This document shows, one piece after another, positions 20,067 through 32,676 of a stretch of DNA of 64,000 nt (positions within the stretch are counted from its first letter, which is position 1; each line of letters starts with the position of its first letter). A program made the position numbers and the translations under genes. Origin of the DNA: Fistulifera solaris (Eukaryota > Bacillariophyta > Bacillariophyceae > Naviculales > Stauroneidaceae); contig AP026143.1 in NCBI GenBank assembly GCA_030295235.1, forward strand, positions 794,320 to 858,319, read 5' to 3'. The notes under the pieces were generated by a model. That model was not told where the DNA came from. It worked only from the letters and a program-made list of their open reading frames with translations, and searched no databases.

Positions 20067-23000
20067 ATGTGGAAAAATCTTTTTACGGGAAGGCAAAACA
20101 ATGCAGATGCTGCGGGGCAAGAGGAATTGCCGAGCAGTGCCTCCGCGTAAGTGCTTTTCTTGCAGACTATTTGCTTGAATAGATAAAGGATAATTCATCT
20201 CACATGATCTTCATTTCATATTCTGTGTATTGCAGTGATTCTCCGGGTCGCAACAGCAATGAAAAGCCACAATCGCAACGCTCCTTACAACTCCGCGCGA
20301 GTGAGACGATTCAGTTAGAGCGACAAGTGAGCATGGCGGCTCGGGAATTAGTCGAAAGCGTACAAAGTATCGTCATTGAAGCAAAAGAGAAGAAACTTGA
20401 CTGGAAAGAACGCCTTTTGCAGTTGCTGGGGGAGACATCGACCGCCGATGAACAAGAGGAAACAGTTGAGACACCGATGAAAGTCTTATTGACGCACTGT
20501 AAATCGCTACCCACCTTTGCAGCACGCTGTATTGAACAAGAGTTGCCTCCCAATCTCATTCATTGCTTGCGTCTCCTGCGGGTTCTTGAGTTGAAGAACA
20601 CGGATACCGAAACGCCAGCGGCGTTCAAGGCAACACGCAATACGAGTCGCCTCCTCATGGCTCTCTGTACTACTGCACAAACAGGAGAGCAGTTGCAGTC
20701 GCACTTGTTCGGCTTACTAGCACTGAGTGGAGCCAGTTACCCAGAGACGGGATTAGCAGTCGCGATGGCGGCTTCCTCGGTCATTATTGCATTGGCGCAA
20801 TACTGCTGGACGCCGCAAATTGTGTGGTATATTCATGATCGAAAGATGATCTTTCACATGACCGATGACGTCAAAGACTTGATGCAATTGTCGACTACCG
20901 CTTCTGCTTCTGCTAGCACATCCTCGAATGCGTCGGTGGGTGACGGAGGAAGTATTGTTTCGAATGGATCGTCGGTTGCGAACGGTTTGGTCGGCTCTGC
21001 TGCAGAAAAGGCAGGAATGTGGAGTATGGCATTGAAGACGCTCGTTTCGTTGGTCCATTACTCCACCCGGTATGGCAGTACATCTTTGGTAGAGGATTTT
21101 GTGGCGGCTGGGGGTCTGGCTGTTCTTAAAACGGCTCTGGAACAATCCACAGCTCCTCACGGGCGTGAGTTGGTCGAATTAATCCCATTGTTGGTGTGCT
21201 GTGGATATCGAGTGGAGCAAACCAATTTGGATGAGATTGTTCCGCATCGCACTCAACAGGCGTACGATTTAAAGCTCGTGCAACATCCGCTAGCGTTGGA
21301 GCTTTTTCAAACTCTTTTGCAAGAAACAAACCCGCTCTTCGATGAGAACGAAACAGTCCAGTCCTTTGTCTTCCCGGATGCTTTCTCCGCGCTGACGAGC
21401 CGTTCCCTGACTCGCGCTTCAAGTGCTGACTTTCAATCTAAGTACGCATTTGACCTTCAAGGCGAATTCATTAGCATCCTGTTACGCTTATTCGCGGACC
21501 ACCCTGACAACTACGAGCTGCTAGAGGAATCATATCATGCATTGACCTTTAGCGTTCTAGCTTTACCATGTCTGTCTCTTGACACTAAAAATCTTGTTCT
21601 TAAAGCGTTGGAGTTTGTTTTAACGGGTGTTGGTGTGAAAGAACAGCTTTCACCGGTTCATGCTTGTGTCGAAATCTTCATGGCGTTGATACACGGAATA
21701 GTCACCGAGAAAGACGACAAGTGGATAGACGACGCTGCTCTTATTGCAAGCACGTTAGAAAAATGGCTACAATTCGATCAGCGCGTTGCGCCGCTTCTGC
21801 TACAAAGTGGTTTGATGACGGCAAAACTAGAATCGTTATTGGGATGGCTAGAACCGCAAGTCGATTCGTCTGAATCGTCCTTACATGTTGCGACTGCTTT
21901 GGATATCGTTTGCAGGGTGTTTCGGTTGCTGGTTCTACATTTACCACCGCCAGAGCCAACTGTACGGCATCCGTTGCATAAACTGGTCGAATTGACTATT
22001 CTGCGAGGTTGGAGTTTGGACGCCTGTCTAACGGTAGCTGGGGTCCTAGAAAACTATCTGATGGTACATCCACAGGACCTAGTATATATCTTCGATCTTG
22101 TGAAGATGATAGAAAAGCCACAGTCAGAAAAATCTGTTCTCTTGTGGAATATGATTCGAAATGTTCTTGAAGTGGCAGGCAAAGACTTGTTTAGGGAGTG
22201 CGGGGGCTTCGAAAAACTTCTCGAGTGCAAAACGGCGCCTTTAAATACCCTGTTGTCAGTGGTGGAGGCAGCACTGGGGCTATCGAAATCGGTGTCGAAT
22301 TCAACTGGCAAGAAGGACGGTTTGTATTGGCAACCGTCATGGGTGGACCCCTACAGCAGTCAACTCGTTCCTTGGAGTGATGTGACTCGAAATCGATGCC
22401 ATTTACTTCAAACGGATTTCTATTTCAAGGTTGCCGAACTTTTCAATGAGGAATACGAGAAAGCATTGGACAGTGCGTTTCAACACGTGGGACGTGACAA
22501 GGATACCATTCGAAACCCGGATGCAATACGCTTAGTGATTGCCTTGGTGAATACTCGGCCACCGCCAGCCACAGCGGCCGTAGGAGCTGTGCAGCAGTTG
22601 TTTGAATGGACTAACTCGCCGACCCTTCTGCAGCAACTTGCATGTATGGGACTAATTCACTTTCTTTCTGACGGAGAATGGTGGCAACCTATTCGACTTC
22701 GACTCGCAAGTTATCGTCTGTCTCTGACTGATTTTGTCGACTTGCTGCGATCTCATGCCGGCCCTTTGTTGCAACAACAAGACCGCATCAAGGTACCCAT
22801 TGTATCTGGCAGCAGTCGTAGAAATACTGTGGATGAGTTTGACGAGGGTCATGTAGTCGCTTGCTTGCAAACCTTAGTGGAGGCTGCCCGTGCTTCTTCC
22901 CAGGCTATATCGTCTGTGATGTTAGGAGGAGATTCAATTAATAGTTTAGCGGTGCTGAAACACGATGTCCCTCTGGTCGATCGTCTCCGAGCGGTCGCCG

Positions 23001-26000
23001 AAGAAGGCCGTCTGCATTATATGGAAATGGATGCACTTTCGTCGGCCGAAGAAAACGTCGAATCTACACTGAATAGTAGTGGCTTTTCCTACTCATTATG
23101 GTTTCGTCACTCTTCGGAAATTACTAAAGCACAAGGTAATCTCTATGTATTGGACGTGGCAACCTCACTTCCCGCGGAATCGACAGCAGCGACGCATCAA
23201 GTATCGTACCTGACAGTGTGGTATGACGTTTCTGACCAGCGATTCAATGTGTGTACGTCAGCTCGTGGAGAAAGCATAGGCTTTCCCGTTACACCGCTGG
23301 CTCCTTTCGTCTGGCATCATCTTATGCTAACATACAGTCCAGCAAAGCGAAGCATGATGTCGCGGAAGAGCACTGTCAGTTTGTACATAAATGGTCGTTC
23401 CCTTGAAGCCGAGGTCCGTGTTGACGCTGTAACCTTTCCGAGTAAATCAAAAATTTCTGTTGGAGTCCCTAATCCTACTTTGGCTGTGAGTGGTATCGTA
23501 CGAGGACGGATGCCAACATGGGAGGCCGGCAATCTACTTCTTCTTACTACGGTTTTGTTGGACTATGACGCCACCGCCATCTATTGCTATGGGCCTCATT
23601 TTCCTGGGTTGCTATGGGGTGATCGACCGCAGCGCACGAGTCTAGCGGCCACAGCAACATCATCTTTCGCGCAATTTTCACTCAATCAAGAACCCGGAAG
23701 CTTAGCCAGTGCCCTACGAAGGCGTGATATAGTTAAAATGGAACGAGCTGGCTATTCGAAACATAGCGACGAGCTGCAATCGCTGCATTTGTACTGTCAA
23801 ATTCCACCAGAGGTTCTATTAGCAGCATTTCAACCAGGAACGGCTCAGCGGACTAACCATCGGATCATGCAACATCGACTCTATAATCTTGCGGCGCTGT
23901 CAGGATCGGAGTCAGTCGCCAGTGATGCTATACTAGTGGGACTCTCTCCGACCATGGTGCGACTTCCCTCTTGGTTTGCTGACGCTTTATGGCAAGCGGG
24001 CGGACCAGACTTACTTGTGCCACTAATTCACGCCGCGCCCTCGAGTGCTATTTTGGAGCAGTGTTTAGCATTGATGCGCTTCGCCGTTCGTGGTCACATT
24101 CCAAATTTGAGTCGGTTACAATCAGCTGGCGGTTACCGAGTTCTGGGTGTCCTTCTGCAGGAAAAACATGCTGTTGATGTAAACTGTATGGATCAGTGTC
24201 TTGCGTTTGCCATTTTTGATTACTTTCAAGAGGGGAACTGGACTTCGTGGATTTTGCAAGATTTGGATGCGATGAAACATTTGTTGTTGAATCACAAAGT
24301 TTGGGACTTGCGAAAATATGGACCAGAGGTACCGTTGAGGCTCCTCAGGGCACTCAACCTATTGGTGGATCACCGTTCAATACACAAAGCATCGAATGCT
24401 CGCCGTCTACATCAGGTTGGTATAGTGAGATGGACCATTCATTTAATGATAGAGGCGGCAGAACTTTACATGAACGACAAAGAGAAAGCATGGGTTTGCG
24501 ACAGTCCGCTGGTGACTGAGATCACCGTGGGCGGAGATCCAGGGAACATGTTCTTATTGGAATGCAAGAGTCTTTTGAGGCGAGTGTTGACATTCATGTT
24601 GACACCTGGCGATCTTGGGGCTTTAGCTGAAGCTTCTATTTACACAGTAAGCATCGCAAAAAACAACGCTCCTAGAGACAAAGCCGCAAACGACATCTAT
24701 ATGCAGCCTTCGTCTATTATGCGACTGCATCTAGTGAGATTGATGGAGGAATTAATTGTCGATGGCGTTAATGAAATTGTCGCGTCGCACACAATGAATA
24801 CTGGTAAGGCTGATCGAGGACGTGATGCGGTATTTCAACCGCACAGTGGAGGTGTTGCTAGCCCCGGTCAGCCATACTTTTCAACCCCTAATCGTCGTGG
24901 TATTCAACCCGATGGAGTGACGCTACACCCCAAGCACCAACAAGCGCAAGCCTTCCTAGCAGCGTTTTCGGGATTTCTCACCCCTGTTTGGTTCGCAACT
25001 TTGTTGGAAGGTGGCCGCGAAGAAGCAAGTGTTGCGGCTACTTTTCGGCTGATGATATTATTATTGCAAGGGTCAAGTAGTTTTGAGTCAAGCTTCCAAC
25101 AAGCTGGTGGATTCACTCCATTTGTCTTATCGGTTCCCCGTTACTCTACTTCTCCAGGCCTTGCTATCGCAATGCTGAGTCAATTGTTAAACGTTCCCAT
25201 TTTGCACTTGCATTCTTTACCATATCTGGACCCCGACCAGCTCTGTGAGCTCTTTGATGCCGAAGGAGACGCTCATACCGAAATCCCTGTTGACGAGGAT
25301 CCTTCAGCTGGAATATTTGCTCTTTTGGCAGAGTGTCTAGGCCGCAACATAAAGATTTCGTACGATGAAACTTCGGACTTATCTGTCCGAGCTACTGATA
25401 CCAATCAGGCCATCTTTCAGCTGCTACTGCATCGATTCGAAGTATCGCCGAATTTCCGCGAGTTTTGTGCCAAAAGCTCATTCTGTGTTCCCTTATCGCA
25501 GACGTTATGCTCAATCTTGGGTTCTAAGCTTCCAGTCAAAGTAAGCTCTACACTAGCAGAAGCGCCTCAAGGACCTAGCAAGCCATCTGAAATGTTCGTC
25601 GGGAACAACCAAGATAAACACGCGCAGGGCATGGGCTTGGTTCGATTGCTGCGTCGCATTTTGCTGTCGAGTATCAAAGACATTCCCTTATCAGCTGCTA
25701 CAACTGTTCGAACTCTGTTCCGTAGTTTTCCCATCCATGCAACGCCTGATCAAGCCCAAGCACTCCACCTAATTCTACTAGAGAACTGTGCGTTCTCTAT
25801 GGAAAAGGTATTAGAGGAAGGTGATGCAATCGCTGTTGCGAATTGTGTTGGCATAGGTTCCGTTCTGCTGGAACTTGTCGTTCAAGGATTCTTTTCTGGA
25901 CAGGCATTACTGCAGGCATTTCAAATCACTGCTGGGGTTCTGGACAAGTTAGTTAAGTTCGAAACCAAGTCTGTCCATTCTTTGTCCAATGCGGAACATT

Positions 26001-29000
26001 CTTTCATGGCACAAGATGCATCACACATCACACAAGCTATGGCAGCAGTAGCCTTACAACAAAGCGCGATGGCACGCCCTTACTTGCGAATGGGAGACGA
26101 AGATTTACAAAGTGCTCTTTTGCAGGAACTAACTGAGCGAGTAGACATTGTGCTTCTCGTACCGTCAAACGATCGGCGCCACGCGCGGCGCATCCCAACT
26201 CACAAGTTTCCACGCCCCGCACCAGGAAATAAAATGTACCGACTGTGGCTGTCAACATCTGTAGCACGAGTCGTAGAAACCAGATTGTATCCCGATTTGG
26301 CTTCCAGCGAACATCCTGATTTAGCAGTATTGGCCCCTTTACTCGTGGTTGTATATCAACTACTCGTCGACGGACGAGATGATGTTCGTGGAATGTGTAT
26401 CACAATTTTGGTCCGTCTATTAAAGCACCGCGAGAAGGCGATGACTGAGTTACTCGTTGCCCAATTTCAACAGTCAGATGGAACCGTCGAGCGGGTCGAC
26501 ATTGTGACACGCGGGGGCTTTCGTGCTCTTTTATTGGCGTACGAAGAAGGAGGGACACCCCAAAGCTTACAACGGCGTTATGCATCGTTTTTTGAGTGGT
26601 TAGACCGTCAGGGTGAGCAAGTCGATGTCGTTTTTGATTCTGTCCAACGTGTCAGCAATGATATGTTTCCAGCGCTTTCGAGGTATTCCACTAGCAGTCA
26701 GTCGCCAATTTATGCTATAGAAGCTGAACAAAAGCGTATGCTGCTCAAGCTGACAGCCGAAGACTCTGATCGCACTATAATCGGAGGTCTAGAGCGCTCT
26801 GAGTTGTCCCGTCACTGTAATGAACGGACACTAGAAAGGCACAATCGATGGAAGCGACAAGGTTTCGACGATCTTGCTTACGGTGCCATGGCACTCAAAA
26901 TCTTACTTCGAAGATTAAAAGGCCCTTTTAGCGTATGGGAAGGCAACCAATTGCCTTTTGAAGACGTAAAACACTGGAAATTAGACATTACTGAAGGGCA
27001 CGAAAGACAACGACGGAGGTTACTGCCAAACTACGAATTTCATGACTTGTATAACTTAGACGAGACTAACTTGGAGGATTCACCTGTTGCGGAACTAGAC
27101 ATCGAAGAAGTAGCCGATGAGTCGATTATCGAAGAACGCGTAGTTGCTTTGGAAGCTACAGCTGAATTACTGAAAGATTTGAAACTCAAGCGAGCTCAGC
27201 ATCGCGATGTGGAAGACGATTTGGAAGAATTCAATGAAGATGCTGCTGAAGACGTGACTATCGCGACCACAGCAACGGCTGCTAGTTCCATGGATGGTAG
27301 CGCTCTTGCTGATGCTGAAACAAATGAAAAGCCCGCCGAATCGAAAGAGGAAGTTTCGGACGAGGAGAGCGAAAAGAAGGTCCCAGCAACGATGATTCGT
27401 ACGAGCTGGTTATAGGGTTACTGCGCAAGGGAGACTGGCCATTGAAGAGTTACAACTGTCGACGCTGTACTGGGTTAGAGGTTATGCAAGCGCTTTTCTT
27501 GTTCTGTCAGGATGCTGTTTACATTATTGACGGTTTCGAACAAATCAACGGAGAAAAGATATCACGCGTTGAGCGGGAGAAGTCTTCATACCATGTTTCG
27601 CTGCGACCAAAAGACTTTAAGGCAACGGAGGAAGAGGATGCAGAAAAGGGGGGAATTGTCAAGTCAATTAGTAGCGCGAAGACTCGGGAAAAGGATACAA
27701 AGAGACACCCCGGTGATTTGACGGCAGAAGTTTTGCACCAGCATCGGAGTCAGCGCATCGAATTTTCGCAGCTATACTCCGTTTTACGAAGACGCTACCA
27801 GTTGCAACAGAGCGGACTGGAGTTCTTTGATATTCACAAAAATGCCACGTTGATTGCTTTTGATAATAACAGCGATCGCGAGGAAGTTCTTACAAAGATT
27901 CTCTCCAGCCAGTTACACCCGGATAGCATATTTTCGGTTTACGGTTCTTCCAATTACGTCAAAACGATTTCAAATTATAAGCAACGAATCATTTCTCAAT
28001 GGATCAAAGGTCAAATGACAAATTTTGATTTCCTTATGCATCTCAACAGTCTCGCCGGCCGTTCCTTTAATGATCTCACTCAATATCCCGTGTTTCCGTG
28101 GATTATCGCCGATTACGATTCTGAAGAAATTGACTTACATGATCCTAAAACATACCGTGATTTGAGTAAAAACATGGGTTCACTTGGAGAGGAACGGGCA
28201 CAGCAATTTCGCGAGCGATACGAAGCTCTCGAGTCGACTTACTTTGGAGAAGACGACCCACCACCGTTCCACTTCGGTACTCACTTTTCCTCTGCAGCTT
28301 ACACGCTTTACTATCTCATGCGCCTCGAGCCATTTTCAAGACTTGCGTTAGCTCTTCAAGGGGGTCGTTTCGACGTAGCAGATCGTCTATTTCACGACAT
28401 CGGTCGGTCTTGGAAAAGTGCATCCGCCGAGAACTTGCAGGATGTTCGCGAACTTATCCCCGAGTTCTTTTATTTACCAGATTTCCTAACCAATACAAAT
28501 GGATTTGATTTTGGTGTCACACAAAAAGGAAAATCAGTTCATGATGTTACCTTGCCGAAGTGGGCCAAAGGCGACCCTGAACGATTTGTTAGAATCAATC
28601 GGCAAGCGCTTGAAAGCACGTACGTAAGTCAGCACTTACATCTATGGGTCGACCTGGTGTTCGGGTACAAACAACGCAGTGTTGAAGACTTAAATGTCTT
28701 CGTACATGTCACATACGAAGGTGAAGTAGATCTGGAAAGCATGACCGATCCAATTCAACGAGCAAGTACAATCGCGCAGATCCAAAATTTCGGACAAACC
28801 CCTAGTCGACTTGAGCGAAGACCTTTCCCGGCTCGCCAAGTCGTCTCTGTTGTTCGTGATAGCATGATCGATTTCAGTGTCTTGCCTCAGCTTGCTCTCA
28901 TGACCCCGCCGCTTTGTGTCATGGGTGCACCACACCTAGTAAAGCTAAGCATGACACACTCTGAGACTGTTAGGTTAGGTCTCTTTGGACAAGTCGATCG

Positions 29001-29910
29001 AACTGTGGGCGATTTGTTTTTAGTGAAGGGGCAAGTCATGGGCGTCGGTCGCATGTGCACGGTGATGATGGCTCAAAAGAAGTACATACGCTATGGCGGC
29101 TTGACAAACGGCATCAGCATCTACAATTGCGCTGCACCAAACCGTCAACGAGAAGGCGGAAACTTACTCAGTTTACACGATGGGTTACACCGTATGCCCA
29201 TATCTGCCGCCAAGGCAAGCGTGCGCGGAGACTGGATGGTGACCGGTAGCTTGGATTCAACAATTCGCGTATGGCAACTCGCATCCGATAAGCTTCATTA
29301 TCAAGCCGTCCTATCGGGGAATGACGGTTACCCAATAACTTGTCTCGATTTGTCCACTGAGTTTAGCATGATTGTGAGTGGTTCAGAAAGAGGCCGCGTC
29401 ATTGTTTGGGATCTGCGATCGTTAAGTTTTGTCCGCCACTTGCCGACTCTTGAAGGAAAACCCGTTCACAGTGTTTCCATCAATAACAAGAACGGAAATG
29501 TTTTGAGTCTCGCAGGGTCACAGATGTTGCTCACCACTATCAATGGCAAAATGCTTGGCGAACGAAAGTCATTTACTAGCCCTCCTACCTACGCTGTGGC
29601 AACCGATTGTCCAGAATGGATGGAAAAGGGCGTGGTAGCGGTGACAGGACACGCTTGTGGTAGAGTGTGCTTATGGAGTTTAGATATTCAAGCTTGTGAC
29701 TTCATCTTGCGTCACACGCTTGAAGACAGTCCGCACAAAAATGCCATTACTTGCGTGCGAGTAGCTGGGGATACGCGACAGGATCATGTTCTGGTGGGAG
29801 ATTCCAGCGGCAAGATGTCTTGCTGGAAAGTCTTGCAACTGGAAATGGTGGACGCGAATGGCATGGAAGTCATCACGGAACAAATCATTAATGATCGACC
29901 TTACATATAA
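20067..29910 (+). CDS. Giant BEACH-WD40 protein (LYST/WDFY/neurobeachin-like)
   Basis: Exon 1 is 20067-20146 (start MWKNLFTG). An 89-nt intron (GTAAGT...TTGCAG) follows, and exon 2 begins at 20236. The total is about 3,240 aa. Helical, armadillo-like repeats fill roughly residues 40-950. A concanavalin-like domain is at about 970-1100 (SGFSYSLWFRHSSE...FVWHHLMLTYS). A long helical middle follows, then a PH-BEACH entry (YELVIGLLRKGDWPLK) and the BEACH domain, encoded at about 27960-28900 (ISQWIKGQMTNFDFLMHLN, QYPVFPWIIADY, WVDLVFGYKQ). C-terminal WD40 repeats run from about 29190 (GDWMVTGSLDSTIRVWQL). No FYVE finger was seen. BEACH proteins act in vesicle trafficking, lysosome size control or selective autophagy. 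One base is missing near 27372-27385 (GAAAAGAAGG): the frame ends in a stop at 27415 while the PH-BEACH entry runs in the next frame. Conservation on both sides suggests an assembly error. Confidence 0.9.
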
Positions 29911-30468
29911 ACATACCAGCTATGAAAACATAAACAGCTTAAAATCCTCGAAATTTAAAACGGCTATTCACGGAAGGTTTTGAATGGAAAATTCTTATCA
30001 CAGGCACTTACCGGGACTTAAATTGCCTGAGTCGTATAAAAGCGAGCGAGACATACGAAAGTTTAACGTTACATAATCACACACATACCATCATGATTAA
30101 TGATGTTTTGTCAACGATCTGATTTAAACAATATTATTTGTGTGTTGTTTGTAAAAGACGTCTCGTTCTTGCTCTTGCGCTTCTCTCTTCTCGACGTTTC
30201 AAGTATCGGTACGATACGAAATAGAGATTTGAGTAACGTGCGTCATTTGTCTGGCCGCTTGTCCTCCATGGGAAGACACGTTTTTGACTACACTTTAGCG
30301 TAGAGTGCAGAAACGCAGCAGCAATTGACACCCATCAATTTTCGAAAGCAACAAGGTCAACAACAAACAACATCAACATACAACAAAAGAACAGTTGCGG
30401 CTTATATCTCGTTATTTACGTCCCTTCCATCATCTGCTTCATTTTCTGAATACTCTCGTCAAGTAAAA
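29911..30468. other. Intergenic between BEACH and trigger factor genes
   Basis: Holds the 3' UTR of the BEACH gene and the promoter/5' UTR of the trigger factor gene. The small frames here are not supported. Confidence 0.4.
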
Positions 30469-32278
30469 ATGAAGTATTCATTCTGCTATTCGCAATCACT
30501 TTGGCTTCGCCGTGCCCTTCTAGTTTGGCGTTTACGTTTCTTCCGAAATCGCAGAGATGCTTTTCATTCTCTTCGTTGCACATGGCTGATACAAGCAGTC
30601 GCGCCGTAGTCACTCGTTTGCCCGATTCAGCGGTCGAAATTCAGATTCCTGTTCCCGGTAGTGCGACGAAAGCCGCTTACGAAAAAGTCGCCGCCGAACT
30701 GTCAAAAACTATAGCGGTTCCGGGCTTTCGCAAAGGTAGCAAAATTCCCCCACAAGTACTCGAGCAAGCCATGTCGGCAAAGGGAGGAAGAAACGCTTTG
30801 AAAGTGCAAGCAATTAACGAACTACTACGCGAGCTCGTAGAGCCGACTTTGAAGCAAGAAAATCTAGATCCCATCGGACAAGCTACGTTGTTGACCCCCG
30901 CAGAGACTCTTGCCGAAACCTATGTTCCTGGACAAGATATTACTTTGCCTGTGCGTTGTGATGTATGGCCCGAAATAAAATTCAGTGGACCTTATACCGG
31001 ATTGAAGGGATCCTACACCCGAAAGCCCTTCAATCAAGAGAAACTAGAGAAGGCTCTCTTCGACTTGAAGGAACGATACGCGAAACTGGAAACTATCGAG
31101 GATGCTTCTTACGCTTTGCAAATGGGTGATGCCTGCACGGTGAATATGGAGGGTTTTATGGGAAACGCAGATGGTTCCAAAGGAGAACCTTTGCCAAACG
31201 CTGCTTCGGGTGACAATGTAGAAGTTATTTTAGGGCCGGGGAGATACATGGAAGGTCTGGTGGAAGGATTAGTAGGAGCCAAAGTGGGTGAAACACGAAC
31301 TGTATCGGTGGCCTTCCCCGAGGTAGGTGGAGTTTGGATCTGACAACAATAACTTCGGCTTTCTATGCAATGTCTGACACTGCTGTATCGTCTACTTTGC
31401 AGAAACTTCGTGACAAGAGTTTGGCCGGCAAGAAAGCGATTTTCGATGTCGAGGTTTTGCAAGCAGCAAAGCGCGTCGTACCTGAACTCACGGATGAATT
31501 CGCCGCACAAGTAAAAGCGGGCCTTACCAAAGCAACGCTCTTGAAAGAACTTCGTAAGGCTATTGACGAAGAGGATGCTAAGGAATTTCTTCCTGCAAGA
31601 AATAAGGCACTCGGTGAAGCTCTCGCTAGAATCGTGGAAGTGGATGTTCCCGACACGCTTGTCACAAACCAGGCAAGAGAGAAATTTGCCGTCATGATGG
31701 CGGATATGCGTGATAACGGTGTCGCAGACGCCGAAATTAAACGACAAATCAACCCAGAGAACTTTGCCAAGTACAAAGAGATTGTCAAAGATGACATTAT
31801 CCGAGACTTTAAGGTCAGCATGGCAACAGATGAAATTGGCCGACTAGAGGGCATAACAGTTCCTGATTACCAGGTTGAGGAGCAAATGCAGTCAATTCAA
31901 AAAGATATGCAAAAAGGAGAAGAGTACGACGAAAACATGATTCGAGCACGAGTGCAAGCAACGCTGGAACGACAAGCCGTCATGAATTGGTTGGCAGAAA
32001 AAGCTGATTTGGAGGTGATCGAAAAGACGGAGGAACAATTCGATGCGGATTTAATGGAGAAGTTGGCTCAAGAGTCGTTGGAGCGTGAACAAAAGCTGGC
32101 GGCCAAGAAGGAAGACGAATCTGCCACCCAGGCACCACAGACCGGAAAGAAATTCGAGGATATGACGCTGGAAGAAAAGGCATTTCAAGCTCTTGTTGAT
32201 GCCGGTGCTGTAAAACCGAATGACGACCCCAACAGTCCCGACTACGACCATTCCAATGACAATGAAATCGCGTCCTAA
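30469..32278 (+). CDS. tig: Trigger-factor chaperone, plastid-targeted (frame break in presequence)
   Basis: Exon 1 runs to 31322, an 80-nt intron follows (GTAGGT...TTTGCAG), and exon 2 is 31403-32278. The N-terminal ribosome-binding domain contains VPGFRKGSKIPPQVLEQA, matching the GFRxGxxP signature. An FKBP-like PPIase domain follows (MGDACTVNMEGFMG; EVILGPGRYMEGLVEGLVG; KVGETRTVSVAFPEKLRDK), then a long helical C-terminal chaperone domain. The reading frame needs an ATG at 30469 but switches frame near 30475-30483 (TATTCATTCTGC). Inserting one base gives a signal peptide starting MKYS and continuing LLFAITLASPCPSSLA, cleaved before F (SLA|FTF), the diatom plastid-type motif. Trigger factor binds nascent chains at the ribosome exit; here probably plastid ribosomes. 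It converges with the minus-strand gene at 32677. Confidence 0.88.
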
Positions 32279-32676
32279 CTTTCATTTATTTTTTGAAAAG
32301 GATAATTTGCACCATCGTCACTGCGTTCTACTGATTTTCAGTAAGGTTAATGAGATAAGTAACACTACGAGTAACAAGTAGCATATACCAACTTTATCGT
32401 TGGCAGCAAAATATATATACTGCTTAACGAGCAAGGACGAGGCTCATGCTGGCCCGTCGCCCACGTTTATGAGACCCACTGATAAGACTTCGCGCTTCAG
32501 ACTGAGCATCTGAGATTTTGTTTAGAGCTTGTCGTGTCCCGTTTGTTGCATCACTAGAGTCTCTCTTATTCTCGTTTGCTTCATCAGAAAAAGTTTGGTC
32601 ACGATCAAATATCTTTCTACATTCAGCCCGCAAGTCTTCCCCCCGAAGCTCGGTCCCCTTCTTCGATTTGCCCGTG
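32279..32676. other. Convergent 3' region
   Basis: Lies between the trigger factor gene (plus) and the 613-aa protein (minus). Probably both 3' UTRs. No gene seen. Confidence 0.4.
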